Part shown: one piece after another, positions 9,399 to 18,217 of the stretch
Layout of the letters: each line of letters opens with the position of its first letter
Position numbering within the stretch: the first letter of the stretch is position 1
Assembly (NCBI RefSeq): GCF_002834385.1
Contig: NZ_PITQ01000012.1
Span: 62,001 to 126,000 of the forward strand
Reading direction: 5' to 3'
DNA: 64,000 bases
DNA from: Rahnella sp. AA
GTDB taxonomy: Bacteria > Pseudomonadota > Gammaproteobacteria > Enterobacterales > Enterobacteriaceae
Notes under the pieces: model-generated
The model's input: the letters and a program-made list of their open reading frames with translations, nothing else
Databases searched by the model: none
Told to the model about the DNA's origin: nothing
Made by a program: the position numbers and the translations under genes

Positions 9399-10309
9399 GT
9401 GCGGTAGAAGCTTTGCAGCAGCAATTTCATGCACTGAAATTACCCACACCCACCGGAGAAAAAATCCACTTTTCCGGCATTGGGGATGACGACGTTTATA
9501 ACCTGACCGCACCGTTTCGTTGCGGTGATCTTTTGGTCATTGCCGGTCGCGTCGAGCCCAGAAACTCTGAGTTATCACAGGTAAAATTTTTTGAATTTGA
9601 CGGTATCCGTCAGTGCAAATTGCTGCCTGACGCGCCGGTCTTCGCCTTGCAGGATCCATTTATTACCCTTATTGGCGGAGAATTTATCTTTGGCGGCGTC
9701 AGCGTCGAACCGGCGGATGACACCGGAGAAATCCTGCGTTGGAAAACCCTGCTGTACCGGGGTGCCAATATCTATTCCCTGCGCCCTTTTTTTATCGGGC
9801 CGGAAGGTATGAAAGACATCCGCCCGGTGGGTTTACCGGATGGAAAAGTCCTGCTGTTTACCCGCCCGCAGGGCGAAACCGGCGGGCGTGGCACTATCGG
9901 CTTTGTCCTGCTGGATTCACTGGACGATCTGACCCTCAGCAAAGTAGCTCAGGCGACATTATTAGAGGGACAGGTCAGCCCGGAGGAATGGTGTGGCGTG
10001 AATGCAGCATACGTTCTGGATGGGAATAACGTCGGTGTTCTGGGCCACGTTGCCCGTTTTGATGCCTGCGGAAACCGTAACTATTACGCCTGTTCGTTTG
10101 TTTTTAATCATCAGACACATCAATGCACGGCGCTGAAAATTATCGCCGAGCGTAAACAGTTTAAACCCGGTTGCGCCAAACGGGCCGATCTGGAAGACGT
10201 CATCTTCCCCGGAGGTCTTTACTTTGCCGGACAATCATCGCCCCGCTTATATTGCGGAACCAGCGATTGTGAAGCGCAATGGATAGAAATCAATTACCCC
10301 TTTAAATAA
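9395..10309 (+). CDS. DUF1861 (beta-propeller) protein, possible mannoside phosphorylase relative
   Basis: Protein of about 304 residues matching what I remember of DUF1861, a family found in bacteria and Leishmania with a five-bladed beta-propeller fold. The family start (FSGIGDDDVYNLTAPF) and an ALQDPFI motif equivalent to the catalytic loop of GH130 are visible. From memory, the Leishmania members are mannosyltransferase/phosphorylases acting on beta-1,2-mannan; whether this protein has such an activity is inference. The GTG at 9395 is chosen because it makes a four-base GTGA overlap with the GH130 stop and the alignable region starts there; ATG 9371 is the alternative. No signal peptide, so probably cytoplasmic. 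Confidence 0.7.
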   Translation: MSAVEALQQQFHALKLPTPTGEKIHFSGIGDDDVYNLTAPFRCGDLLVIAGRVEPRNSELSQVKFFEFDGIRQCKLLPDAPVFALQDPFITLIGGEFIFGGVSVEPADDTGEILRWKTLLYRGANIYSLRPFFIGPEGMKDIRPVGLPDGKVLLFTRPQGETGGRGTIGFVLLDSLDDLTLSKVAQATLLEGQVSPEEWCGVNAAYVLDGNNVGVLGHVARFDACGNRNYYACSFVFNHQTHQCTALKIIAERKQFKPGCAKRADLEDVIFPGGLYFAGQSSPRLYCGTSDCEAQWIEINYPFK

Positions 10310-10322
10310 CTGGAAATTATAA

Positions 10323-11501
10323 ATGAATAAAGCTCAGATAATATCGTTCCTTTGTCTCACACTTCCTTTCCCTCTCGATGTACTGGCGGAGGAAAAATCG
10401 CCAAAAATATCGTCACTCCCCACCTGTATAATGCCCGCCACCCAACCCGAATTGGTAAAGAAGGAAGCTATTAAAACAAAACCAGAAAATATTAATACCG
10501 CCATTTATCCGGGTGACAAAATTAAAATGAAACACCCGAGCGGTAAAGTCGTGGATGCGGTGATCAGCATCGACAATGATAATATTGCGCTGGTGGAATT
10601 AGAGGAAGGTGACACCGGGTATAATCTTCACGGCAACTGGCTGACGGAATATAAAATAGAACACTTCAGAAATGAAGGTTCTTCGCATAACTCCCGCCCG
10701 GTTCACGAATGGGTATTCGGCGACGGACGTGTGAATCTGGGAGATACCGGTTTTAACATGGGTTTTGTGCTCAAAAAAGTGTCCTTCAAAAACGAAATTC
10801 ACGACACATCGAATAATCATACCGATTTTCGTATGACAGAAATGGAAGTCCGGCCTGCGTATGCCTATGAAACCGGTAAGCACTGGATGATGTTCGAAGC
10901 CATTTACCTGGGTAAAACCGGTTATGAGAAACCGACGGTGGCGGAAAGCAACGCCTACCTGATTGGCGGCGACGGCTATGGTTTCCGGCCTTACTATCGC
11001 TATCAAGCCACGGATAAACTGGCGGTGAATACCGACATTAAATGGCTGACCGAAGACAAAGGAGCCAACGGGGCAGACTCGGGGAAATTTGTTTTTTATG
11101 AAGCGCTGCTCAACGTAAGTTATCGTGTCACGGATGATTTCACTCTGGGCACGGAGTTCTTCCGTAAGGAAGGCAACGACTATGACAAAAACGGCAACCG
11201 CGGCTCCAATGTGGCCGAAAAAGAGATCCGCCCCTGGGCAACGTATCACTTGGACAAACACAATTTCCTGTTAAAAATGGAGCCACAGCACAAACGAATT
11301 AAAGACCGCAAAGGGAACGAAACTTACAGCGCGAAAGCCTGGAAATATATCGTTAACTACAGTTATGCGATTACGCCAAAAGTGTATTTCGTCTCCGAAG
11401 CATTTTACCGGACCGAAGGGGATAAGGAAATTGACGGAATGACAGGATTCGACGACCAGACCACCAACTTTGGCAAAGTCGGCTTTAATTTTATCTTCTG
11501 A
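10323..11501 (+). CDS. OmpG-like outer-membrane porin
   Basis: Outer-membrane beta-barrel protein, 392 residues, probably a monomeric porin of the OmpG type that lets oligosaccharides cross the outer membrane. It has a signal peptide (cleavage likely after LAEE-preceding Ala, about residue 22), alternating polar/hydrophobic strands with many aromatic residues from about residue 130, and a C-terminal Phe (FNFIF), the assembly signal for barrel proteins. About 90-100 residues between signal peptide and barrel are extra compared with E. coli OmpG (301 residues). It starts 13 bases after the DUF1861 gene, so it belongs to the same operon. E. coli ompG also sits beside a sugar ABC/phosphorylase cluster (ycj), which supports the role. 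Confidence 0.8.
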   Translation: MNKAQIISFLCLTLPFPLDVLAEEKSPKISSLPTCIMPATQPELVKKEAIKTKPENINTAIYPGDKIKMKHPSGKVVDAVISIDNDNIALVELEEGDTGYNLHGNWLTEYKIEHFRNEGSSHNSRPVHEWVFGDGRVNLGDTGFNMGFVLKKVSFKNEIHDTSNNHTDFRMTEMEVRPAYAYETGKHWMMFEAIYLGKTGYEKPTVAESNAYLIGGDGYGFRPYYRYQATDKLAVNTDIKWLTEDKGANGADSGKFVFYEALLNVSYRVTDDFTLGTEFFRKEGNDYDKNGNRGSNVAEKEIRPWATYHLDKHNFLLKMEPQHKRIKDRKGNETYSAKAWKYIVNYSYAITPKVYFVSEAFYRTEGDKEIDGMTGFDDQTTNFGKVGFNFIF

Positions 11502-11618
11502 TATTTATGAATAACGAAAAACAATAACAATTATCAACATATAAAATCAAACTGAATTTATTTTTTCATTACCTCCGATATCTTCAGGAATGAAGAGTGA
11601 AAATAAAAGGATCGTTGC

Positions 11619-12887
11619 ATGAGTCTTCTTACAAGAATATTACTTATCTTCATTTTTACGATCTCCTTACCTTCTTTTGCTTCGCCGGTTAATACCACGC
11701 ATCTGGATTCACTTTACGAAGAAAGAACGGCCCCGGACGGCACGTCGGTAGGAATAATCCATATTTACAGTGAATACCCCAAATATGAATGGGTTAAAGA
11801 TCCGATTGAGGGGGTTTCCGCTGTCGATGACATTTCCCGTGCACTGGTGTTTTATACCGGCTTGTACGCCCATCAGCCGGAACCTGCGGTGATGAATAAA
11901 ATCATTCATCTGACCCGCAGCATTTTGATGATGCAGGCTGAAAACGGTTACTTCTATAATTTTATCTATCCGGATAACATCATCAATACAACCTATAAAA
12001 CCAGTTTGGCCGAACCGAACTGGTGGACATGGCGGGCTTTATGGGCACTGGCCAGCGCCTATCCAGTGGTGAAGGAACACGATAAAACACTCGCGGCGAA
12101 GATGTACGACGTCCTGTTTACCCGCACGCAGGCCCTGCGTGGGTTTGTGCAGGAAACGCAAACCGTGACTACATTGCAGGGCATTACTCTGCCCGTATGG
12201 ATGCCCAATGACGGCGCAGATCAGGCCGCTATTTTGTTGCTGGCCCTGACGCGCATGCAGCAAATTTCGCCGCAGCCGCACATCGAAAAAATGATGAGAA
12301 CGCTGGCTGGTGGCATCATGACCATGCAAATCCGCGATGTCACATCCCCGGTCAATGGCGTATTCCTGAGTTGGAAAAATACCTGGCATGGCTACGGCAA
12401 CAATCAGGGTTATGCGCTGCTCGAAGCTGGAACCGTGCTGAGTGACAGGGATATGGTGAAAGCGGCGTTTTACGAACTGGATAATTTTCACCCCTGGTTA
12501 ATCAGTCAGGGCTATCTCACCAGTTTTTCCGTCAGTCAGTCCGGGGGAAAGGTTGTCGTGAGTGATGAGCAGCAATTCGCGCAAATCGCTTACATTTTCC
12601 GCCCGATGATTTTTGCCAATTTGCGGGCTTATGAAATTTCGCGGGACGTTCGCTATATCGATCAGGCCGTGACGCTGGCGATGTGGTTCTTCAGGGGCAA
12701 TGTCGCCGGGGTTCAGATGTATTTACCGGACACCGGACTGGCGTTTGACGGGCTGGATTCAGGTAAAAGTTTCAACCGCAACTCTGGCGCGGAATCGACC
12801 ATAGAAACGCTGCTGGCTCTGGATGCGATTGAACGCTCGCCGCTGGCAAAAAAACAACTGGAGGAAAAATTACGTCGCGGAAAATAA
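11619..12887 (+). CDS. Exported protein of unknown function, probable (alpha/alpha) barrel
   Basis: I do not recognise a characterised family. The 422-residue protein begins with a signal peptide (MSLLTRILLIFIFTISLPSF, then A-S-P), so it should act in the periplasm. The mature part is rich in helices with regularly spaced Trp/Tyr and Ala, for example NWWTWRALWALASAYP near 130-145, PNDGADQAA near 195 and NSGAESTIETLLALD near 390, a pattern seen in (alpha/alpha)6-toroid carbohydrate enzymes. It has its own AAAAGGATC ribosome site 117 bases after the porin gene and is the last gene of the locus. A role in trimming the sugar before import is an inference from position only. Confidence 0.75.
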   Translation: MSLLTRILLIFIFTISLPSFASPVNTTHLDSLYEERTAPDGTSVGIIHIYSEYPKYEWVKDPIEGVSAVDDISRALVFYTGLYAHQPEPAVMNKIIHLTRSILMMQAENGYFYNFIYPDNIINTTYKTSLAEPNWWTWRALWALASAYPVVKEHDKTLAAKMYDVLFTRTQALRGFVQETQTVTTLQGITLPVWMPNDGADQAAILLLALTRMQQISPQPHIEKMMRTLAGGIMTMQIRDVTSPVNGVFLSWKNTWHGYGNNQGYALLEAGTVLSDRDMVKAAFYELDNFHPWLISQGYLTSFSVSQSGGKVVVSDEQQFAQIAYIFRPMIFANLRAYEISRDVRYIDQAVTLAMWFFRGNVAGVQMYLPDTGLAFDGLDSGKSFNRNSGAESTIETLLALDAIERSPLAKKQLEEKLRRGK

Positions 12888-12894
12888 CCGGATG

Positions 12895-12937
12895 GGAGAT
12901 AACCCGGACAGAGCGAAAACTCTGCACGGGTTGTTCT
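12895..12937 (+). terminator. Possible terminator hairpin at the end of the sugar locus
   Basis: AACCCG and AGAG pair with CTCT and CGGGTT in an interrupted stem around the loop CGAAAA, shortly after the last gene of the locus. The following run is only TTGTTCT, so termination efficiency is doubtful. Confidence 0.35.
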
Positions 12938-12942
12938 GCGCA

Positions 12943-13752
12943 TTAGCCTTCTGCAGATAAATACATTTTACGCAGGTAATGCGGAACCGCGTCATCAGCG
13001 TTGGAGCCGATAATTTCCGCCTCCGGCATGGCTGCTTTCAGTCGTGGCAATGAGCCACTCATCAGGCAACCTTTACCGGCCATCGACAGCATTTCCAGGT
13101 CATTCAGACCGTCACCAAACGCGATGCAATCTTTCAGCGTGTAGCCCATCAGTTTGGACACGTATTCCAGCGCGTGACCTTTCGATACGCCGCCCGCCAT
13201 CACTTCCAGACAAACCGGCAGCGAGAAACTAACGTTCACACGGTCACCCCAGCGCGCATTAATGGCTTCTTCGAGTGGCAGCAGTTTTTCGTGATCTTCG
13301 CAGGTGAAATACACTTTGCAGATGCCGTCAGTTTCCAGCAAACCCGGTTCATACAGTTTGTATTTGAAAACGGATTCACGGAAAAAATCATCCTGATCGG
13401 CACGGTCACGGTTCATGTACCAGTCGTCATTACGGTAAACGTTGGTCAGAATATCCGGATTGTTGTGCATGATGCCAAACAGGTCTTTGGCAATATCTTC
13501 ATCCAGATTGTGGGCGAAAATCAGCTCACCGTCAGTGTTATGCACACGCGCACCGTTCGAGGTGATCATGTACGCACTGATTTCCAGATTGTCGCGCATC
13601 TGCGCTACATCGATGTGGTGGCGTCCGGTCGCGAACACGAAATGTATATCACGCTGCGTTAGCAGTTTCAGCGTTTCTTTCGCGAACGGGCTCAGGGTAT
13701 GGTCAGGTGATAGCAGTGTGCCATCTAAATCGGAAGCAACAACAGGGTACAT
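12943..13752 (-). CDS. yigL: YigL, HAD-family sugar phosphate phosphatase
   Basis: Cytoplasmic phosphatase of the HAD superfamily, Cof subfamily. E. coli YigL dephosphorylates sugar phosphates and vitamin B6 phosphate and is induced by the SgrS small RNA during glucose-phosphate stress. The 269-residue protein has the nucleophile motif DLDGTLL (Asp8 nucleophile, Asp10 acid/base), the motif II region TSNGA and the Mg-binding GDGLNDLEM near residue 215. It follows pldB on the same strand with about 50 bases between, the same neighbour as in E. coli. A regulatory interaction with SgrS cannot be judged here. Confidence 0.93.
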   Translation of the reverse strand: MYPVVASDLDGTLLSPDHTLSPFAKETLKLLTQRDIHFVFATGRHHIDVAQMRDNLEISAYMITSNGARVHNTDGELIFAHNLDEDIAKDLFGIMHNNPDILTNVYRNDDWYMNRDRADQDDFFRESVFKYKLYEPGLLETDGICKVYFTCEDHEKLLPLEEAINARWGDRVNVSFSLPVCLEVMAGGVSKGHALEYVSKLMGYTLKDCIAFGDGLNDLEMLSMAGKGCLMSGSLPRLKAAMPEAEIIGSNADDAVPHYLRKMYLSAEG

Positions 13753-13800
13753 AGCGTTAGGTTCTAACCTCTGATGGAGTTGTGCGCGGCGAACCGCGGA

Positions 13801-14793
13801 TTAATGCTGTCGCGCAAAAAAGCGCATGATAGCGTCCAGCGCCTGTGCCCTCAGGCTGTCCCGCTCAAACAGGATCTCATGGCGCGCGCCTTCGATGACC
13901 AGCGGTTTTTCCCCTTCACAAGGGTGTCCCGCGACGGCCATGGCCTGACAAAAAGCAAGGTGGGACCGGTTATCGACCACACGGTCTTCGCTCGCCTGCA
14001 ATAAAAGAACAGGAGTGGTGATTTTTCCGGCTTCTTTGAGGATATGCATTCCCGCCTCAATGCCTTCACGCACCCAGTGGTAGGTTGGCCCGCCGACCTG
14101 TAGCTCAGGGTAATCCGCATAAAAACGCAGATTGCGCCGATAGCGCTCACGGCTATGTGTCAGACGGTTTACAACAAACGGCAGCGGCCGCCAGTGCCCG
14201 GTCCCCAGCGCGTAGCCCTCACGGCGAACCGGGCGATGTTCAGCCCAGTTGAGGATGCGACGGGATATCCAGCCTGGCATCGGCAGATAAATACCGGTCA
14301 TCGGTGCTAATAACGCTGCGGCGTCAAAATGGCCCGGATTACGCGCCAGATAGAGCGCCAGAATGGCACCGCCCATGGAGTGTGCCAGAGCGAACTTTTT
14401 TTTGTACTGACGCGGCGCAATCTCCAGCTGATAAAAGCTTTCGAAATCTTCGACATAATCATCAAAATGATTAACGTGGCCGCAGTGCGGATCGTCGAGC
14501 ATACGCCCTGAACGCCCCTGGCCACGATGATCAACAATCATCACATCATAACCACAGTGAAATAAATCGTAGGCCACTTCAGGGTATTTTACGTAGCTTT
14601 CTATACGCCCCGGTGACACCACAATGACTTTATCGTGATCGGGCGAACAGAACCGGACGTAGCGGATCGGCACATCATCAACGCCGATAAACTCACTTTC
14701 TTCGCGGATCCGCCAGAAATCGAGCAAAGGCCCGGTTGCAAAGGCGGAAAACTCCTTTTCGCGTGTTAACCACTTCGCAAAGTTCACAGGCAT
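13801..14793 (-). CDS. pldB: PldB, lysophospholipase L2
   Basis: Lysophospholipase of the alpha/beta-hydrolase fold, associated with the inner membrane, cleaving lysophospholipids such as 2-acyl-glycerophosphoethanolamine. The 330 residues contain the nucleophile elbow HSMGG (around residue 136), a HRGQGRS motif near 88-94, an Asp in ASEDRVVD near 276 and a C-terminal His in GARHE, giving a plausible Ser-Asp-His triad. Length fits the E. coli protein. It is divergent from rhtB and upstream of yigL, as in E. coli. Confidence 0.94.
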   Translation of the reverse strand: MPVNFAKWLTREKEFSAFATGPLLDFWRIREESEFIGVDDVPIRYVRFCSPDHDKVIVVSPGRIESYVKYPEVAYDLFHCGYDVMIVDHRGQGRSGRMLDDPHCGHVNHFDDYVEDFESFYQLEIAPRQYKKKFALAHSMGGAILALYLARNPGHFDAAALLAPMTGIYLPMPGWISRRILNWAEHRPVRREGYALGTGHWRPLPFVVNRLTHSRERYRRNLRFYADYPELQVGGPTYHWVREGIEAGMHILKEAGKITTPVLLLQASEDRVVDNRSHLAFCQAMAVAGHPCEGEKPLVIEGARHEILFERDSLRAQALDAIMRFFARQH

Positions 14794-14914
14794 TCAATGA
14801 TCCAAAGTCGTATAGCAAAGAGGAGGAAAGTGTTATTTGTGAGTTATAGCGCAATTATAAACAATGGCGTATTGTGCCATAAAACAACATAAAACGTATT
14901 CAGGGAGTCTCTCA

Positions 14915-15535
14915 ATGACACTGGACTGGTGGTTAACCTACCTGCTCACCACTTCCATTTTAAGCTTATCCCCCGGCTCCGGGGCGATTAACACGATGAG
15001 CACGGGCATCAGCCACGGCTACCGTGGCGCAGTCGCGTCGATTGCCGGGTTACAGCTCGGTTTGTCGATCCACATCGTTCTGGTCGGCATCGGATTGGGC
15101 GCGCTGATTTCGCAATCATTGCTCGCCTTTGAGTTGCTGAAATGGTTTGGCGCCGCCTATTTAATCTGGCTGGGTATCTGCCAGTGGCGTTCTGCCGGAG
15201 CGATTGATCTGAACGCGCTCGCCAGCAGTATGCCGCGCCGTCGTTTGTTCAAACGCGCAATTCTGGTAAACCTCACTAATCCCAAAAGTATCGTATTTCT
15301 GGCCGCGCTTTTCCCACAGTTTATCATCCCGCACCAACCACAAGCTGCACAATACGTGGTACTTGGCGTCACAACCGTGGTGGTCGATATTATTGTGATG
15401 ATCGGCTACGCCACGCTGGCAACGCGTATCGCAGGATGGGTAAAAGCGCCGAAACAAATGCAGTTGCTGAACCGTATTTTCGGTTCGCTGTTTATGCTGG
15501 TTGGCGTATTGCTGGCCAGTGCGCGAAAAGTGTAA
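14915..15535 (+). CDS. rhtB: RhtB, homoserine/homoserine lactone exporter
   Basis: Inner-membrane amino-acid exporter of the LysE/RhtB family; the E. coli protein exports homoserine and homoserine lactone. The start at 14915 follows a strong GGGAG ribosome site and gives 206 residues, the E. coli length. The family start ([20 protein letters not shown]) and the [10 protein letters not shown] motif of the third-fourth helix region are clear, with six hydrophobic segments. It is convergent with rhtC, sharing a bidirectional terminator. Confidence 0.93.
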   Translation: MTLDWWLTYLLTTSILSLSPGSGAINTMSTGISHGYRGAVASIAGLQLGLSIHIVLVGIGLGALISQSLLAFELLKWFGAAYLIWLGICQWRSAGAIDLNALASSMPRRRLFKRAILVNLTNPKSIVFLAALFPQFIIPHQPQAAQYVVLGVTTVVVDIIVMIGYATLATRIAGWVKAPKQMQLLNRIFGSLFMLVGVLLASARKV

Positions 15536-15546
15536 GCCACTGAAAT

Positions 15547-15583
15547 ACAAAAAGGGTCTGGTAAATCACCGGACCCTTTTTTA
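15547..15583. terminator. Bidirectional terminator between rhtB and rhtC
   Basis: AAAGGGTC-T-GGT pairs with ACC-G-GACCCTTT around a short loop, flanked by an A run on the left and a T run on the right, so it can stop both convergent genes. Confidence 0.88.
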
Positions 15584-15598
15584 TGCAAAGCGTTTGAA

Positions 15599-16216
15599 TC
15601 AGCGATTTACGATCAGCGCAATACCGAAGCCTGCGAAAACCACACCCGCCACTCCGTCGATCCATTTCGCTAAACGCTGGTAGCCACGGCGCATTTTTGG
15701 CATCGCAAAAACCATCGCCACTAAAGAGAACCACGCCAGCGTTTCCACCACGATCAGCAGGAAAATAGCCAGACGCTCACCGCCGCCGACGCTGTCACCG
15801 ACAAACATGGAGAACACGCTGCCGAAGTAAATAACGGCTTTCGGGTTCGACAGATTGGTCAGCAGCCCGCGCATAAAAGTACGGCCACGCGCCGGCAGAA
15901 CTACCGGAGTTTCATCGCCATTCTGCTTTTTGGCCCGCGCGGATTTCAGTAACTGCCAGCCCATCCAGCACAGATACAATCCACCACCGACGATGATGAT
16001 CTGATGCAGCCATGCCATTTTTTGCAGAATTAAGTGTAAACCCATCAGCGCCACCGCCGCCCAGACCAGCACGCCCAGCGTAATACCAATTACACCCATC
16101 ATGGCTTCTTTGCGTGAACGGCTGGCCGCCGTTTGCGATACAAAGAAGAAGTCCGGCCCCGGGCTCATCAGCGCGATCAGATGAACCATCGCAACCGTCA
16201 GGAATAGCATCAGCAT
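15599..16216 (-). CDS. rhtC: RhtC, threonine exporter
   Basis: Inner-membrane exporter of the LysE/RhtB family, 205 residues; E. coli RhtC exports threonine. The N-terminal motif MSPGPDFFFV (residues 14-23) and the NLSNPKAVIYFGS motif (about 120-132) are typical, with six hydrophobic segments. It lies downstream of recQ on the same strand, about 39 bases away, and converges on rhtB, exactly as in E. coli. Separation from RhtB rests on synteny and remembered sequence. Confidence 0.93.
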   Translation of the reverse strand: MLMLFLTVAMVHLIALMSPGPDFFFVSQTAASRSRKEAMMGVIGITLGVLVWAAVALMGLHLILQKMAWLHQIIIVGGGLYLCWMGWQLLKSARAKKQNGDETPVVLPARGRTFMRGLLTNLSNPKAVIYFGSVFSMFVGDSVGGGERLAIFLLIVVETLAWFSLVAMVFAMPKMRRGYQRLAKWIDGVAGVVFAGFGIALIVNR

Positions 16217-16255
16217 GATTAACTCTCTGTTTTATGTGTAGGGAACTGAATTCTG

Positions 16256-18088
16256 TTACTCGTCGCCATTATCAATATGATCGCGGATCATCGCCATAAA
16301 TGGCCGGCCGAATTTCTCCAGTTTACGCTGGCCGACGCCGGTGATATCCAGCAAATCACCCGGGCTGACTGGCAGATGTTCTGCCATTTCCAGCAGCGTC
16401 GTGTCATTGAAAACCACGTACGGCGGCACGTTGTTTTCATCCGCCAGCGATTTACGCAGTTTGCGCAATTTGGCAAACAGCTTGTGATCGTAATTTCCGC
16501 CATAGGTTTTCTGGCGTGATGTGCTTTTAATTTTCAGCGTCTGGATACGCGGCACCGCCAGTTGCAACGGAATTTCGCCGCGCAATACCGGACGGGCAGA
16601 TTCGGTCAGTTGTAACGCCGAATGCATGGCGATGTTCTGAGTAATCAGCCCGAGATGGATCAGCTGGCGTACCACGCTGGTCCAGTGCTCATTGCTGTGC
16701 TCTTTACCGATGCCGTAGACGGTCAGTTTTTCGTGGCCGTATTCGCGGATACGCTGGTTGTTCGAGCCGCGCAGCACTTCAACCACGTAACCTAAACCAA
16801 AGCGTTGCCCGACGCGCGCCACCACTGACAGCGCTTTTTGCGCGTCCAGCAGGCCGTCGTAGCGTTTTGGCGGGTCAAGACAGACGTCGCAGTTGCCGCA
16901 GGCGTTCTGTTTGCCTTCACCGAAATAGTTAAGCAGCACCAGACGGCGGCAAGTTTGCGCCTCGGCAAATGCGTTCATAGCATTCAGTTTGTGGCGTTCC
17001 ACATCCTGTTGCGCACCGGCCGGTTTTTCTTCCAGACAGCGTCGCAGCCAGGCCATATCCGCCGGATCGTACAACAACACCGCTTCGGCGGGCAGACCAT
17101 CACGCCCTGCGCGGCCGGTTTCCTGATAGTAAGACTCGATGGTGCGCGGAATATCAAAGTGCACCACAAAGCGGACGTTCGGTTTGTTGATGCCCATCCC
17201 GAATGCGACGGTCGCGACCACAATTTGCAGGTCATCGCGCTGGAACCCTTCCTGCACGCGGGCGCGGGTTTCGTTGTCCAGACCGGCGTGATACGCGCCG
17301 ACGCTCAGCCCGCGGCTTTGCAGACGCGCGGCGGTATCTTCCACTTTGGCGCGGCTGTTGCAGTAAATAATGCCGCTTTTACCACGCTGGTCCTGCACAA
17401 AACGGATCAGCTGATCGAGCGGTTTAAACTTTTCCACCAGCGTGTAACGGATATTCGGGCGATCGAAGCTGCTGACCTGAATCAGCGGATCGTTCAGCTC
17501 AAGCAGACGAACAATGTCGTTACGGGTGGCTTCATCGGCGGTCGCGGTCAGCGCGATCACCGGTAATTGCGGGTAGCGCAGCTTCAGCTGGCCGAGCGCG
17601 CGATATTCCGGGCGGAAATCGTGGCCCCATTGGGAAATACAGTGGGCTTCGTCAACGGCCAGCATCGCCGGATTCCACTGTTGCAGTTGTTCGAGGAAAT
17701 CGCCCATCATCAGACGTTCCGGCGCGATATACAGCATTTTGATTCGGCCCGTACGGCAACCGGCCATCACTTCCTGCTGTTGCTCGCGGGTTTGCGTCGA
17801 GTTCAGGCATCCCGCTTCAACGCCCGCCGCCATCAACTGATCAACCTGATCTTTCATCAGCGAGATCAGCGGGGAAACGACCAATGTCAGGCCGTCCATC
17901 ACCAACGCAGGGATTTGGTAGCACAGCGATTTACCGCCGCCGGTCGGCATAACAACCAGACAATCCCGACCAGAGATGGCGGTGTTGATGATAGTTTGCT
18001 GACCTGGTCTGAATTGCTGATAGCCGAAGGTATCGCGTAATACCTGATGAGCCAGCTCTTCTTTGTTTATCACTGCCGCCGTAGACAC
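16256..18088 (-). CDS. recQ: RecQ ATP-dependent DNA helicase
   Basis: 3'-5' DNA helicase of superfamily 2 acting in the RecF recombination pathway and replication-fork repair. The 610 residues show Walker A MPTGGGKS near 48-55, the DEAH-type box VDEAHC near 145, helicase motif [12 protein letters not shown] near 320, a four-cysteine zinc site (about 380-405, including CGNCDVC), a winged-helix RQC domain and the C-terminal HRDC domain ending near 600. All parts of the E. coli protein are present. Its neighbours pldA upstream and rhtC downstream match E. coli. Confidence 0.97.
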   Translation of the reverse strand: MSTAAVINKEELAHQVLRDTFGYQQFRPGQQTIINTAISGRDCLVVMPTGGGKSLCYQIPALVMDGLTLVVSPLISLMKDQVDQLMAAGVEAGCLNSTQTREQQQEVMAGCRTGRIKMLYIAPERLMMGDFLEQLQQWNPAMLAVDEAHCISQWGHDFRPEYRALGQLKLRYPQLPVIALTATADEATRNDIVRLLELNDPLIQVSSFDRPNIRYTLVEKFKPLDQLIRFVQDQRGKSGIIYCNSRAKVEDTAARLQSRGLSVGAYHAGLDNETRARVQEGFQRDDLQIVVATVAFGMGINKPNVRFVVHFDIPRTIESYYQETGRAGRDGLPAEAVLLYDPADMAWLRRCLEEKPAGAQQDVERHKLNAMNAFAEAQTCRRLVLLNYFGEGKQNACGNCDVCLDPPKRYDGLLDAQKALSVVARVGQRFGLGYVVEVLRGSNNQRIREYGHEKLTVYGIGKEHSNEHWTSVVRQLIHLGLITQNIAMHSALQLTESARPVLRGEIPLQLAVPRIQTLKIKSTSRQKTYGGNYDHKLFAKLRKLRKSLADENNVPPYVVFNDTTLLEMAEHLPVSPGDLLDITGVGQRKLEKFGRPFMAMIRDHIDNGDE

Positions 18089-18217
18089 TCAATTCCCCAA
18101 CTGTTCAAACCACCCGGCTAAGCCCTAAAGCCGCCGGGGCTGTACTACACCTGCACAATATACCCTAAATAAGGGCAGATGCCGTCAATGCACCTGCAAC
18201 CTCTGGCATGACAGGCA

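Noticed and set aside
10599-11261. 220-codon frame on the strand opposite the porin
   Set aside because: It is antisense to the OmpG-like gene, with repeated FVFV/HFFEH patterns produced by the complement of barrel codons.
16838-17566. 242-codon frame on the strand opposite recQ
   Set aside because: It lies wholly antisense to a clear recQ gene, has the composition of a reversed GC-rich gene, and has no recognisable domain.
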